Source: DATFLS01 sp964413425
GTDB lineage: Bacteria > Fidelibacterota > JAANXI01
Length of the DNA: 12,816 nt
Direction of reading: 5' to 3'
Assembly (NCBI GenBank): GCA_964413425.1
Contig: CAYPST010000116.1
Span: 1 to 12,816 of the forward strand
Shown: positions 1-7,329 of the stretch, one piece after another
Layout: each line of letters opens with the position of its first letter
How positions within the stretch are numbered: the stretch's first letter is position 1
Position numbers and translations under genes: made by a program
Notes under the pieces: generated by a model
Told to the model about the DNA's origin: nothing
Databases searched by the model: none
What the model saw: only the letters and a program-made list of their open reading frames with translations

Positions 1-2
1 TT

Positions 3-29
3 CTTTGCGGCCTCTGCGATCTTTGCGTT
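3..29. repeat. Three tandem 9-bp units, CTYTGCGNN
   Basis: Three consecutive 9-bp units CTTTGCGGC, CTCTGCGAT and CTTTGCGTT lie at the extreme left edge, and the array may continue outside the window. No gene overlaps it. Degenerate CTYTGCG strings of this kind are, from memory, common in intergenic DNA of many uncultured bacteria, and no function is known to me. The remaining stretch up to 110 is AT-rich and holds only a weak 6-bp palindrome (GAAAAT at 83-88, ATTTTC at 91-96) just past the reductase stop, with no T-tract, so I do not call it a terminator. Confidence 0.5.
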
Positions 30-110
30 TTCTAAACAGACTCAGTTTTTGAATTCTTGTTTTCTCCCTCCTTTAATTCTCAGAAAATGTATTTTCCCAG
101 TTCAATTCTC

Positions 111-1103
111 TCAGAGTGCTAACACCTGATCCCAGTATTCGGGATCCACCGGAATTCCTTTTTCCAGATTTTCTGCTCTGCGTCGCCTGGTTTTCTCGCC
201 CGGATAATACACCTCATCATCGGCTGAAGCAGGCTCTCCCTGCTTAAGAAAATCAAGAATAGCGTTCACCTGCTTGTTGCCGGCTTCCGGATCGGGTAAT
301 GCAATCGCAAGAAACACCTGACTGATCCCGTATTCCACTCCCTTCTGACCAATCTGATACGCTGCATCGCCCCCGGAGAGCAGAGAAACGACTATATCGA
401 GAACGAACGATAATCCGGAACCCTTCCAGTATCCGATAGGCAGCACCCGCCCGGTCTCCTCGATGGCTGCGGGATCACGGGTGAGCTGCCCCTGATTATC
501 GAACCCTCCCGCCACTGGGAGCTGTTTTCCATTCCGGCGATATGACTCGAGCTTCCCATACGAAAACTGGGACATCGCCATATCGATAACCACGTGCCCC
601 TGCGCCCGGGGAATTCCAATGACGAAGGGATTATTCCCCAGCCGGGCATCTTTTCCTCCCCAGGGAGGTAAGTTGGGAATAGTATTGGTCCAACAGATCC
701 CAATCACGCCCGCCTCAGCAGCCTGCCATCCATAACTGCCTCCACGCATCCAGTGGTTCGTATTCCGTAAAGCCACTCCTCCTAATCCATGCGTTCTGGC
801 CAGCTCAATAGAACGTTCCATGGAGTACCAGGCATTCAGATTGCCAGGACCCAGATTGCCATCCCAGCGCTCCAGCACTCCCGTATTTCCCAACCGGATC
901 GGTTCAGCGTGAATATCGATGTATCTATCCCTGATGTCCTGTATGAAGGAAGGAAAACGATTTAAACCATGAGAATAGACTCCATCCCGGCTGGTTTCTG
1001 CAAAGAGTCGAGCGCATAACTCTGCTCGATCCTGGGTGAAGCCGGTTTTCAGCAAGACTCGCAAGAATTCATTGTACATCCGCTCAAATGAAATACGATG
1101 CAT
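111..1103 (-). CDS. yiaK: 2,3-diketo-L-gulonate reductase (YiaK/DlgD-like, malate/L-lactate dehydrogenase family)
   Basis: The protein has 330 residues and resembles E. coli YiaK (about 332) along its whole length, judged from memory. YiaK is a cytosolic enzyme that reduces 2,3-diketo-L-gulonate to 3-keto-L-gulonate with NADH. Visible family landmarks are GVYSHGLNRF at 41-50, where His45 matches the catalytic His44 of YiaK; NTNHWMRGGSYGWQAAE at 114-130; the PPWGG turn at 146-150; and LPIGYWKGSGLS at 221-232. The protein looks complete, with no signal peptide. The ATG at 1103 has only a weak AGG ribosome-binding site about 10 bases upstream. In E. coli the gene starts the yia operon (kinase, transporter, epimerases). 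None of those partners is visible here, although the region below 111 lies outside the window. The family assignment is firm. The exact substrate is inferred, since other members of the family reduce malate, lactate, ureidoglycolate or sulfolactate. Confidence 0.85.
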   Translation of the reverse strand: MHRISFERMYNEFLRVLLKTGFTQDRAELCARLFAETSRDGVYSHGLNRFPSFIQDIRDRYIDIHAEPIRLGNTGVLERWDGNLGPGNLNAWYSMERSIELARTHGLGGVALRNTNHWMRGGSYGWQAAEAGVIGICWTNTIPNLPPWGGKDARLGNNPFVIGIPRAQGHVVIDMAMSQFSYGKLESYRRNGKQLPVAGGFDNQGQLTRDPAAIEETGRVLPIGYWKGSGLSFVLDIVVSLLSGGDAAYQIGQKGVEYGISQVFLAIALPDPEAGNKQVNAILDFLKQGEPASADDEVYYPGEKTRRRRAENLEKGIPVDPEYWDQVLAL

Positions 1104-1176
1104 CGAATATCAACCTATCTGCAGTTCATAGAAAAAAACGAAACCGTATATATTCAGCATCTTAAGCATTATTAGT

Positions 1177-1296
1177 ATGCAATCTCCGGAGAACAAATTC
1201 AAGCAAATAGTCCGAATGCAGGGAGATAGCTATCGGGTCAGTTGGAAAACAAAGACACAATCACAGGAATTCTTTGGGCCTAACAACCTCTTTTAA
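1177..1296 (+). CDS. Possible 39-residue basic small protein, unrecognised
   Basis: An ATG at 1177 opens 39 codons ending in TAA at 1294-1296. The product starts MQSPENKFKQ and ends FFGPNNLF. It is hydrophilic, rich in Lys and Gln, and has no membrane segment. I do not recognise it. What makes it worth listing is the position: it is divergent from the reductase gene and is followed 8 bases later by a good plus-strand terminator, so a short plus-strand transcript very likely ends here. Against it, there is no purine-rich ribosome-binding site before the ATG; only the AT-rich word TATATATT (about 1147-1154) lies upstream. The transcript could instead be a small RNA, or the ORF could be chance. 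Confidence 0.35.
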   Translation: MQSPENKFKQIVRMQGDSYRVSWKTKTQSQEFFGPNNLF

Positions 1297-1304
1297 TGTC
1301 CCAT

Positions 1305-1336
1305 CCTTCAGGTGACCTGAAGGTGTTGTTTTTGTT
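1305..1336 (+). terminator. Rho-independent terminator, plus strand
   Basis: The stem CCTTCAGG (1305-1312) and CCTGAAGG (1316-1323) is a perfect 8-bp hairpin with the 3-base loop TGA. It is followed directly by a T-rich tail (TGTTGTTTTTGTT, 1324-1336) on the plus strand. Read on the minus strand, the hairpin is followed by ATGGGACATT, which has no U-tract, so it does not suit the ThuA gene that ends at 1389. It therefore points to a plus-strand transcript starting between about 1140 and 1300. Confidence 0.65.
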
Positions 1337-1388
1337 CGTGACATTGGTGGAATTTTTGTGTGGAGGTGGAAGACTGTCTCTATGCCAA

Positions 1389-2228
1389 TCACTGCTCTTG
1401 CCATTGAACCGCATTCAGTACCATCTGGGCGATGTTCGGATTCTGATAATCCTCTGCAGATTGTCCCGGAATGAGATAGACGACTTCTCCCGCTCCCTGG
1501 TGTTTAATCCATCCGGCTCGATCCTGCATAAACAGGTGGTCGACCCGAGCATCATAGTATTTCAATCCCATGAGCACAATTTTCTGTCGTCCATCCGTGA
1601 ACTTATGATTCAGATACACTTCCGAATTCGGAAGGTGGATAGCCGGATATTCCTTCTCGACACTCGGAAAATCCGAGGGCTAATACTGTACGGTATCCGG
1701 CCACCGAATGTTATGATTGGTAATATAGTGATCCGGATGCAGGTTCGTGAGAGTAAGCGTGACACCTTCTCCATCCGCTTCCTGATGCTTCCATCCATAG
1801 CCGCCTCCCGGCTGGACCGGCCCGCTGGAACTTTCGGGTTGACTCAAATGAATGCCGAGAAAATCAAAGTAATACCGGTTCTCCGCTTTGCCGCTGCTGA
1901 TGGAGTGATGCAACACGACCAGTCGCCCGCCGTCTCTGGTATACTGAATGACCCGCGTTTCGGTTGTCTGCTCTAATTCACCGTGAATAAACAGTAACAC
2001 CGCATTGTAAATAGTAAAATCCTCCGGTAAGGCGGCCTGATCGACCACTGTCACATTCAGGGTTCCCTCTTCCTGTAAGTAGGGGGCCAGGGCCTCTATC
2101 TGGGGAAGTTCATCCTGGATTATCAGAACTTTCTCCAGAGGTTCCTGAGACCGGCAGTTTATGAGGATGTTTCCCAGTATGCCCGGAAACAAAATACTGA
2201 TTACTTTAATGTGAGATAATCTTGGCAC
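1389..2228 (-). pseudogene. ThuA-domain protein interrupted by an in-frame amber codon
   Basis: One reading frame runs from GTG at 2228 to the stop at 1389 (279 positions), broken only by a TAG at 1680-1682, position 183. The GTG start is well supported by AGGAG six bases upstream. Before the stop lies a hydrophobic N-terminus ending at Cys25 (probable membrane or lipid anchor) and the ThuA-like segment GGRLVVLHHS at 100-109 with an HP-type motif (LHPDHYIT). After the stop the same frame continues through EVYLNHKF to the typical ThuA ending (GWIKHQGAGEVVYLIPG, about 239-255). The frame is unchanged across the TAG, so this is one nonsense change, not a frameshift. ThuA (trehalose-utilisation) domains have a glutamine-amidotransferase-like fold and often accompany sugar catabolism genes. 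A sequencing error, a real pseudogene or amber readthrough are all possible. It sits downstream of TPR-1 on the same strand. Confidence 0.8.
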
Positions 2229-2537
2229 AGTATGCTCCTGTCAAATAATTGCCAATGGTCGGACCTTGGAATATAAGAAGTATTGAAGAGAGAGAACATC
2301 AGAAATATTACTTGGAAGCCGGTGTAGTGCATGGTGGTTGGCAGGAAGGGCTGCCATACACGCATGAGCGTTTACCAGGAGATCCTTCACTCCGCTGGAC
2401 AACGCTCCGTTCAGGATGACAGTTCTGCAGTTGACCTTGATTTCTCACACAGCCTCTTCACGCCGGGCCTTTCGAACATCATCGGGTATTATTCTGTGCA
2501 GAAGTAGACCCCAGTATCCAGAAGAGATGTGGTACCA
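2229..2537. other. 309-bp intergenic stretch between TPR-1 and the ThuA gene
   Basis: I see no coding signal here. Contents that can be pointed to are the ThuA gene's ribosome-binding site at its low end, a dispersed-repeat-like element at 2380-2421 (listed separately), and a short 5-bp inverted repeat GGCAG/CTGCC (2340-2344, 2351-2355). There is no convincing terminator after the TPR-1 stop at 2538, so TPR-1 and the ThuA gene might be co-transcribed despite the spacing. Confidence 0.5.
2380..2421. repeat. Intergenic REP-like element (ATCCT...AGGAT)
   Basis: On the minus strand this reads TGTCATCCTGAACGGAGCG, then a short spacer, then AGCGGAGTGAAGGATCT. ATCCT (2382-2386) and AGGAT (2413-2417) form the outer inverted pair, and two CTCCG words lie between them. 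The form closely resembles the TCATCCTGAGCGNAGCGAAGGATCT element that I remember as dispersed in intergenic regions of many bacterial draft genomes. Only one copy is in this window, so its repetitive nature is recalled, not shown. Confidence 0.45.
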
Positions 2538-3791
2538 TTATTCTGTGGTATTCAATCGGGCAAGATAACTCTGTGCTATCTCGTGCTCCGGATTCAATTT
2601 CAAGGTCCTTTCCCACGCCTGCTTCGCCTGTGCAGTGCTGCCGATGTTTGCATACACCACGCCCAGATTGAACCAGACATCCGGGATATTCGGATTGCGT
2701 CGAATGATCGATTTATATCTGGCAATGGCTCGGGAAGTATCCCCCATTTCTGTTATCAGGATGGCGATATTGTTCTGGAGCGGCAGATTCCATGGCTGCA
2801 GATATTCGGCATTCTGGTATGCCTGGAGCGCCTCTTCCAATCGTCCCGAGGCTTGCAGGTTTTCTGCCAGATCCACCCAGATCTGAAAGTTTTCCGGCTG
2901 TCTCTCTGTTCTGAGTTCCAATTCCTGGATTTCGCTGCTCACTTGTTGCAGGCTATCCGCAATATCCAAGTATTCTCTGCCCTGTTCTTCCTTCCCGATC
3001 CTGGTGAAAGCCATGCCAAGATTATAGTGAGCGCCATAATGCCAGGGCTGATTTTTCACCACAGTTTCCAGATAGGGAATAGCTTCTTCAGGGTTGCCGG
3101 CCTGCACTAACTGAGAGGCAATGATAAATTTGTAGTTAAGACGGTCCGGGTGCATTTCCAGCCCCTGCCTGGAATACTCCAACGCTTTCCCGATTTGTCC
3201 CTCATCTTCATATAACTGGCCGAGCCACATATAGGCGGTGGCATTGGAGCCATCCAGGGCGATTGCCTGCTCGTATGCCCATTTTGCGCTGTCGGGAACC
3301 CCCAGACTGTTGTACGCCCTTCCCAACTGAAGGAAGTTGCGAGAAGCCGGCGAAATTGTCTGTTCTTTGTGATACATTTCAATTGCTTTTCTATTTTTTC
3401 CCTGACGGTAATAAATATTTCCGAGGTTGTACCGCACACCCGTATAGGTGGAATCGATATCGAGGACCTTCTGATAAGACCCAATTGCTTTGTCAATAAA
3501 ATTCAGCGCGGTAAATATCCGGCCCCGCAGGAAATGCACGTCGGTCAACACCGGATTGTATTGCTCCACACTGTCGGTAAGTGCCAGCGCATACCGGTAT
3601 GCACCTTGCTGGTATGCCTGTTGGGCTTTAAAGAGTTGTTGCGCCGCTTCCGGGGGAAGTGAACGTCGCTGCCGCTCGGAGATACTGAGCTGTTCCTCCC
3701 GGGGCTCTTGCGATTGGCAAGTGGCAAATAAGAGAGGAATACAGAGTATGCAAAAGATACGTACAAATATCTGCAAATTCACCCTCCTCAT
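2538..3791 (-). CDS. Tetratricopeptide-repeat protein, probably envelope-anchored (TPR-1)
   Basis: The protein has 417 residues. The N-terminus is hydrophobic (about 7-24) and ends at Cys25 followed by QSQEP, suggesting export and perhaps lipid anchoring, though the bases of a lipobox are imperfect (Thr at -1). The rest is consecutive TPR units of about 34 residues, for example SYQKVLDIDSTYTGVRYNLG and KQAWERTLKLNP, so it is a helical protein-interaction scaffold without catalytic motifs. A distinctive QPWHYGAHYNLG stretch at 248-259 recurs in the TPR protein at 11106-12368, so the two are paralogues. Similar PWxYxAxYNLG segments occur in TPR proteins that accompany CRTAC1/UnbV-type proteins (recalled). 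Start choice is open: the ATG at 3791 has GGAG 10 bases upstream, while codons 2-4 themselves contain AGGAGG placed well for a TTG at codon 6 (3776). Role in the adjacent operon is inferred only. Confidence 0.82.
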   Translation of the reverse strand: MRRVNLQIFVRIFCILCIPLLFATCQSQEPREEQLSISERQRRSLPPEAAQQLFKAQQAYQQGAYRYALALTDSVEQYNPVLTDVHFLRGRIFTALNFIDKAIGSYQKVLDIDSTYTGVRYNLGNIYYRQGKNRKAIEMYHKEQTISPASRNFLQLGRAYNSLGVPDSAKWAYEQAIALDGSNATAYMWLGQLYEDEGQIGKALEYSRQGLEMHPDRLNYKFIIASQLVQAGNPEEAIPYLETVVKNQPWHYGAHYNLGMAFTRIGKEEQGREYLDIADSLQQVSSEIQELELRTERQPENFQIWVDLAENLQASGRLEEALQAYQNAEYLQPWNLPLQNNIAILITEMGDTSRAIARYKSIIRRNPNIPDVWFNLGVVYANIGSTAQAKQAWERTLKLNPEHEIAQSYLARLNTTE

Positions 3792-4116
3792 TTTCTGAGT
3801 TCTCCGGTTTTTACACAGTGATCGTTATTTCTATTGCATTTGTTTGAAGGGAACCGGGAAGCAGATGTTCCATTCTGTTTCGTGTAGCGGGTACAAATTT
3901 TCCCGGATGGATCACCCGGTGGCATAATATTCGGCGGAAGCAACGGTGTGAGTATTCCGGCCCGGACGGGTAATGATGTGGAATATCTGCAGGAAAATAC
4001 GGTATAATTCACCACACGATTTTACAGAAAATCATTGTTTACTTCTTTTCCAGGCAGGGGCGGCACCTCAAGCATAGGGAACACCGTCCGGTTTTGTTTC
4101 GGGCAGCATTGAAAGA
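3792..4116. other. Intergenic stretch upstream of TPR-1
   Basis: Together with the hairpin at 4117-4161 this separates TPR-1 from the PorV-like gene. It should carry the TPR-1 promoter on the minus strand, but I cannot point to a convincing one. A 75-codon minus-strand ORF from GTG 4015 ends in a TGA that overlaps the TPR-1 ATG. It lacks a ribosome-binding site and has Asn/Thr/Cys-rich, non-protein-like composition, so I do not annotate it. Confidence 0.4.
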
Positions 4117-4161
4117 CAGACTGCCAGCTCCTTCGTTTGAACGGGTGGTGCTGGCAGTCTG
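4117..4161 (-). terminator. Hairpin terminator after the PorV-like gene
   Basis: A perfect 12-bp inverted repeat, CAGACTGCCAGC (4117-4128) and GCTGGCAGTCTG (4150-4161), with a 21-base loop starts 32 bases past the PorV-like stop. Read on the minus strand it is followed by TCTTTCAATG, a weak U-tract. The stem strength and position fit the end of the receptor operon. The long loop and short U-run leave some doubt about intrinsic termination. Confidence 0.6.
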
Positions 4162-4193
4162 GTGTGATCTCGGTAAGAGACGAGAGTCCGTCG

Positions 4194-5076
4194 CTAGAAA
4201 GCGTACCGGATCATAAAACGATTGACATTTCCAAAAATGCCGAACTGGGAATATGCGTAATCGATATCAAATCCGGCGATGTTATTCAATCCGAATCCGA
4301 AATTCAGCCCCTGCTCGTCAGTGGGGGCAACATATCCTGCCCGAACAGCGAATTTGTTCATGAATAAGTATTCGGCTCCTAACTTCACCTGTTCACTGAA
4401 GTCTCTTGGGCGTTCGGTATCCACCGAGACAATGAGTGAGTGCATGCCCGGATCCATGGCAGTCAGATCCATAACGTCCATGGACAGGCCAATCCTAAAG
4501 TTCAGGGGCAATTCAAAGCTTTCTTCTGCGTAGGTCAGTTCCTGCGAAAAGTTCCGGGCGCTCATGGCCAGGTTCAGGCTCCTGAAGCCGGTACGATACA
4601 GGATGCCGAAGTCAAAAACCGCGGTACTCAAGGCATAGTTTTGCTCCTCCAGATTTCCCACATCTCCGGCCACTGCGACATTACCCAGCGCCTGCCGGGC
4701 CAGTTTGACGTTCCCGCCGATCGCAAACCTGTCCGTTAATGCCCGTGCATAACTGACCCCTACAGCGAGGGCTGATGGATTCAGGGTGCCGATAATTTCA
4801 TATCCCTGCGTCCCGTCATCTCCGGTCTCATCAGTCCGGATGGTTTCCGTCACTTCTCCGTAGTCCACCATCACACCGGANNNNNNNNNNNNNNNNNNNN
4901 NNNNNNNNNNNNNNNNNNNNNNNNNNNNNNNNNNNNNNNNNNNNNNNNNNNNNNNNNNNNNNNNNNNNNNNNNNNNNNNNTCGATCCCGCTCCACTTCCT
5001 CGTACTGTCCAAACACAGGCATCGCCGAAAGCAGGAAGACGCACATGAGCATTCCTGTAAAAATTCTATTTTTCAT
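4194..5076 (-). CDS. PorV/PorQ-like outer-membrane protein, split by an assembly gap
   Basis: Two sequence parts belong to one gene. The 5' part (5076-4981) encodes 32 residues: a signal peptide MKNRIFTGMLMCVFLLSAMPVFG, then QYEEVERDR. The 3' part (4880-4194) encodes 228 residues with features of the PorV/PorQ-type beta-barrel family: GVSYARALTDRFAIGGNVK, alternating strands, LGAEYLFMNKFAVRAGY, and a last strand ending in Phe (RFMIRYAF). The start at 5076 is preferred over the in-frame ATG at 5088 because GGAG lies six bases before it. The 100 N at 4881-4980 put the halves out of register, which is an artefact of gap size. The conserved N-terminal block of the family (GA-rich and NPAG-type motifs) is missing and presumably hidden in the gap. 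PorV is a T9SS outer-membrane factor, which fits the sorting-domain protein encoded just upstream. It is the last gene of the operon. Confidence 0.75.
4881..4980. other. Assembly gap (100 N) inside the PorV-like gene
   Basis: Exactly 100 N, the usual placeholder for a scaffold gap of unknown size. If the gene is intact, the true missing length must be a multiple of three. Comparison with the family layout I remember suggests about 80-90 missing residues, so the real gap is probably nearer 240-270 bases. Confidence 0.95.
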
Positions 5077-5139
5077 GTCTGACTCCATAATTTTTATGAT
5101 TCACCTCACGGTCTGAAAATTCCGTTGCTGCAAGAAGCC

Positions 5140-5175
5140 GGCCCTCGGACATGCTTTTTTTTTGAACCGAAGGCC
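5140..5175. other. Inverted repeat between the secreted-protein and PorV-like genes
   Basis: GGCCCTCGG (5140-5148) and CCGAAGGCC (5167-5175) form a 9-bp stem, with one mismatch that becomes a G-U pair in the minus-strand RNA. The 18-base loop carries a run of nine T (A in the minus-strand RNA). The homopolymer sits in the loop, not after the stem, so this is not a standard terminator. It may protect or separate the messages of the two genes. Confidence 0.4.
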
Positions 5176-5202
5176 AGTACAGATTGCAGTTGCATTACCG
5201 GA

Positions 5203-7284
5203 TTACCGGATAATGATAATCTTACGGATGACCTGATCTCCTGTGGCGTTCCCGTTCTGATCCAGTTCCTCAATCACCGCGAAGTAAATGCCACTCACCA
5301 CCAGCTGTCCGGCGTAGGTCTGGAGATCCCAGGTTTCATCACCGCTGCCGTCAGTATGTTCAATCGTTCGGATATGTTCGCCGATTTCGGAATAAATCTG
5401 GATACGGCAGTAACCGGGAATATCCATGAACGCCAGCTTATCCTGAACATCCGGCCAGCGCAGGTTTTGTTCGGCACCCAGATTAAATGGATTCGGCACC
5501 ACCTGGGCTCTGTCCAGCGATTTCGGCGGGCGTTTCAGTACCGCCGGGTCGTACGTCTGGGAATAGTACCGGCTGCTTCTCAACTTCACGGTCTGTGGAG
5601 TCTCAAACGTCACATCATCCGTCACCACTTCTCCTACTGCCACCAGATAATAGAAATAATTAATGCCACGAGACACATCACTATCTTCATAGGAAGTAGC
5701 GTCCGGAGGTAATTCTTCGACAAGTTCGTATTGGAAGTCATCTTCCACCGCCCCCTGGTATCGGTGCCGGGTCCGATACAATTCCCATCCCGTGCGGGTC
5801 GGACCGTCATCGTACGTCGTCCATTCCAGTGTGATTCTATCCACACCGGAGGTCACGGTAAACGTTCTGGGAGGTCTGGGTGGTTCGGGAATACTCCCTA
5901 ATCCCGCATTATAGTGGGCTCTGGCCCGTTCAAACATCTGGAAGAGGGAATCCTGGCCTGTCCACCACCACTCATTTTTGGTCATGGTGACATCCGTACC
6001 ATTCATATTGAGGGTGATGGGAGCGCTGGGATCGGTATTCTCTTCGACGTGGCCGGCGGCTTCTTTCCACTGCCTGCCGACTTCCACGGCGTGCTGGGTA
6101 CTGAGCCCGCTGGCTCCTTCGGCGAACATAATGTGGACGCTTTCTCCGTGTTCCAGCGTGTAGGGTCCGTAGCTCCAGGCAGCCTGCATACCCCCTGCAT
6201 CATCCAGCTTGGGGGCTCCATCGGGCGACAGGAAATTCTCCGGAGGCGTTTCCCCTTCTTTAGGGGGATCCACCACATAGGCATGGTGCGGTGTCATAAA
6301 CGGGGTTCCCCGTGCCTCCGACATGAAATTATATTCCTGCTGCATTTGTGATGCACTGAAGGCATCATTGGCTGCGGTTAAGGGATCATCCGCACCCAGG
6401 TATCCACGCATGGACATCATGCCGGGATCATCAGTCTCATCACCGGCGCTGGCATCGGCGTGCAAGTGCACCATCCCGATGAACGCTGTCTCATTCAAGC
6501 GCCCGGTTGTATCCGCCGGGTTATAATCCGTGGTCCAGTTTTCTTCCCAGACCGGATACCCCAGGGGATCAAACGGGGAACCGGGGGAATTGCCAAGCCA
6601 GGTGTACATGGAATGGAAATCCATACCATAATCATTCACGCCATCCCCTACGATATCATTCATCACATTGGCCCCCCATTCGGAGCCCACAATCTGTCCA
6701 CTGTAGGTATGGCGTCGCTGGAAATGAATATACAGGTCTTCCAGGGTCTGTTCCACTTCCACATCGTCGTCTTCATCCATATCACCGGTATTGGTGAAGA
6801 TATACTCCTGGATNNNNNNNNNNNNNNNNNNNNNNNNNNNNNNNNNNNNNNNNNNNNNNNNNNNNNNNNNNNNNNNNNNNNNNNNNNNNNNNNNNNNNNN
6901 NNNNNNNNNNNNNCGGGGGCCCACGTGCACCACGCGCGTCTCCCACGTTTCGCCCTCCTGATCCTGGACGTTTTTGGCGCCGAGCCAGAAGGCGTCAGCC
7001 CGAAGATGAGCGGTGGCACTCGGCACCATAGCTTCATGGGCCGGCCATTCCATGCCATAAGGCCCGCCTCGCCAGTACTCCTGCTGGCCGCCGGTTTCCG
7101 TATAGACTGTGTGCAACTGACCAACTGCCATGGCTTTATTTTCAAACGGAGTTTGTCCAGAAACCGGGCGCATGCCGATCATCAGAAGAAAGACAGCTAG
7201 CAGAGCAACAGGAGAAATGCGTATTGTCTGGTACAAATGACTTGTTCTCATGTTCTCCCTTTCTATTTCTTGAAAAGTTTTCAT
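5203..7284 (-). CDS. Secreted fibronectin type III protein with C-terminal T9SS-like sorting domain
   Basis: The protein is 693 residues as drawn, 34 of them hidden by the N run. After a signal peptide (hydrophobic core about 26-42, ending SGQ) comes a long region of unknown function (about 45-465), rich in Asp, Trp and Tyr, with WGANVMNDIVGDGVNDYGMDFHS-type acidic loops that could bind calcium. A fibronectin type III domain follows (about 470-553). The last 100 residues (VVPNPFN at 596, RIQIYSEIGEHIRTI, GIYFAVIEE, KIIIIR end) match the T9SS type A/FlgD-like C-terminal fold. It is therefore probably exported by the Sec pathway and then moved to the surface or released through T9SS. The ATG at 7284 has AGGAGG eight bases upstream; ATG 7251 (residue 12) has GGGAG close by and gives a more compact signal peptide. 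It lies 89 bases after the receptor gene. No enzyme motif is seen. Confidence 0.75.
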   Translation of the reverse strand: MKTFQEIERENMRTSHLYQTIRISPVALLAVFLLMIGMRPVSGQTPFENKAMAVGQLHTVYTETGGQQEYWRGGPYGMEWPAHEAMVPSATAHLRADAFWLGAKNVQDQEGETWETRVVHVGPXXXXXXXXXXXXXXXXXXXXXXXXXXXXXXXXXXIQEYIFTNTGDMDEDDDVEVEQTLEDLYIHFQRRHTYSGQIVGSEWGANVMNDIVGDGVNDYGMDFHSMYTWLGNSPGSPFDPLGYPVWEENWTTDYNPADTTGRLNETAFIGMVHLHADASAGDETDDPGMMSMRGYLGADDPLTAANDAFSASQMQQEYNFMSEARGTPFMTPHHAYVVDPPKEGETPPENFLSPDGAPKLDDAGGMQAAWSYGPYTLEHGESVHIMFAEGASGLSTQHAVEVGRQWKEAAGHVEENTDPSAPITLNMNGTDVTMTKNEWWWTGQDSLFQMFERARAHYNAGLGSIPEPPRPPRTFTVTSGVDRITLEWTTYDDGPTRTGWELYRTRHRYQGAVEDDFQYELVEELPPDATSYEDSDVSRGINYFYYLVAVGEVVTDDVTFETPQTVKLRSSRYYSQTYDPAVLKRPPKSLDRAQVVPNPFNLGAEQNLRWPDVQDKLAFMDIPGYCRIQIYSEIGEHIRTIEHTDGSGDETWDLQTYAGQLVVSGIYFAVIEELDQNGNATGDQVIRKIIIIR
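6814..6913. other. Assembly gap (100 N) inside the secreted-protein gene
   Basis: Exactly 100 N. The reading frame happens to be consistent across it: 371 bases before and 1611 after require a gap of length 1 modulo 3, and 100 satisfies this. That may be chance. The sequence missing is in the N-terminal region of unknown function. Confidence 0.95.
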
Positions 7285-7329
7285 ATTCGGGTCCTCCTGT
7301 GGTACCGATTCTCTACAGCATCATGAACA

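Noticed and set aside
1296..1976. 226-codon plus-strand open frame opposite the ThuA gene
   Set aside because: It is antisense to clear ThuA-like coding sequence and its translation has no recognisable domain or ribosome-binding site; the plus-strand terminator lies inside its start.
3788..4015. 75-codon minus-strand frame whose TGA overlaps the TPR-1 ATG
   Set aside because: No ribosome-binding site at the GTG start, and an Asn/Thr/Cys/Pro-rich composition unlike its neighbours; the overlap alone is weak support.
5140..5175. Standard Rho-independent terminator after the secreted-protein gene
   Set aside because: The homopolymer run is in the loop and no U-tract follows the stem, so it is listed only as an inverted repeat.
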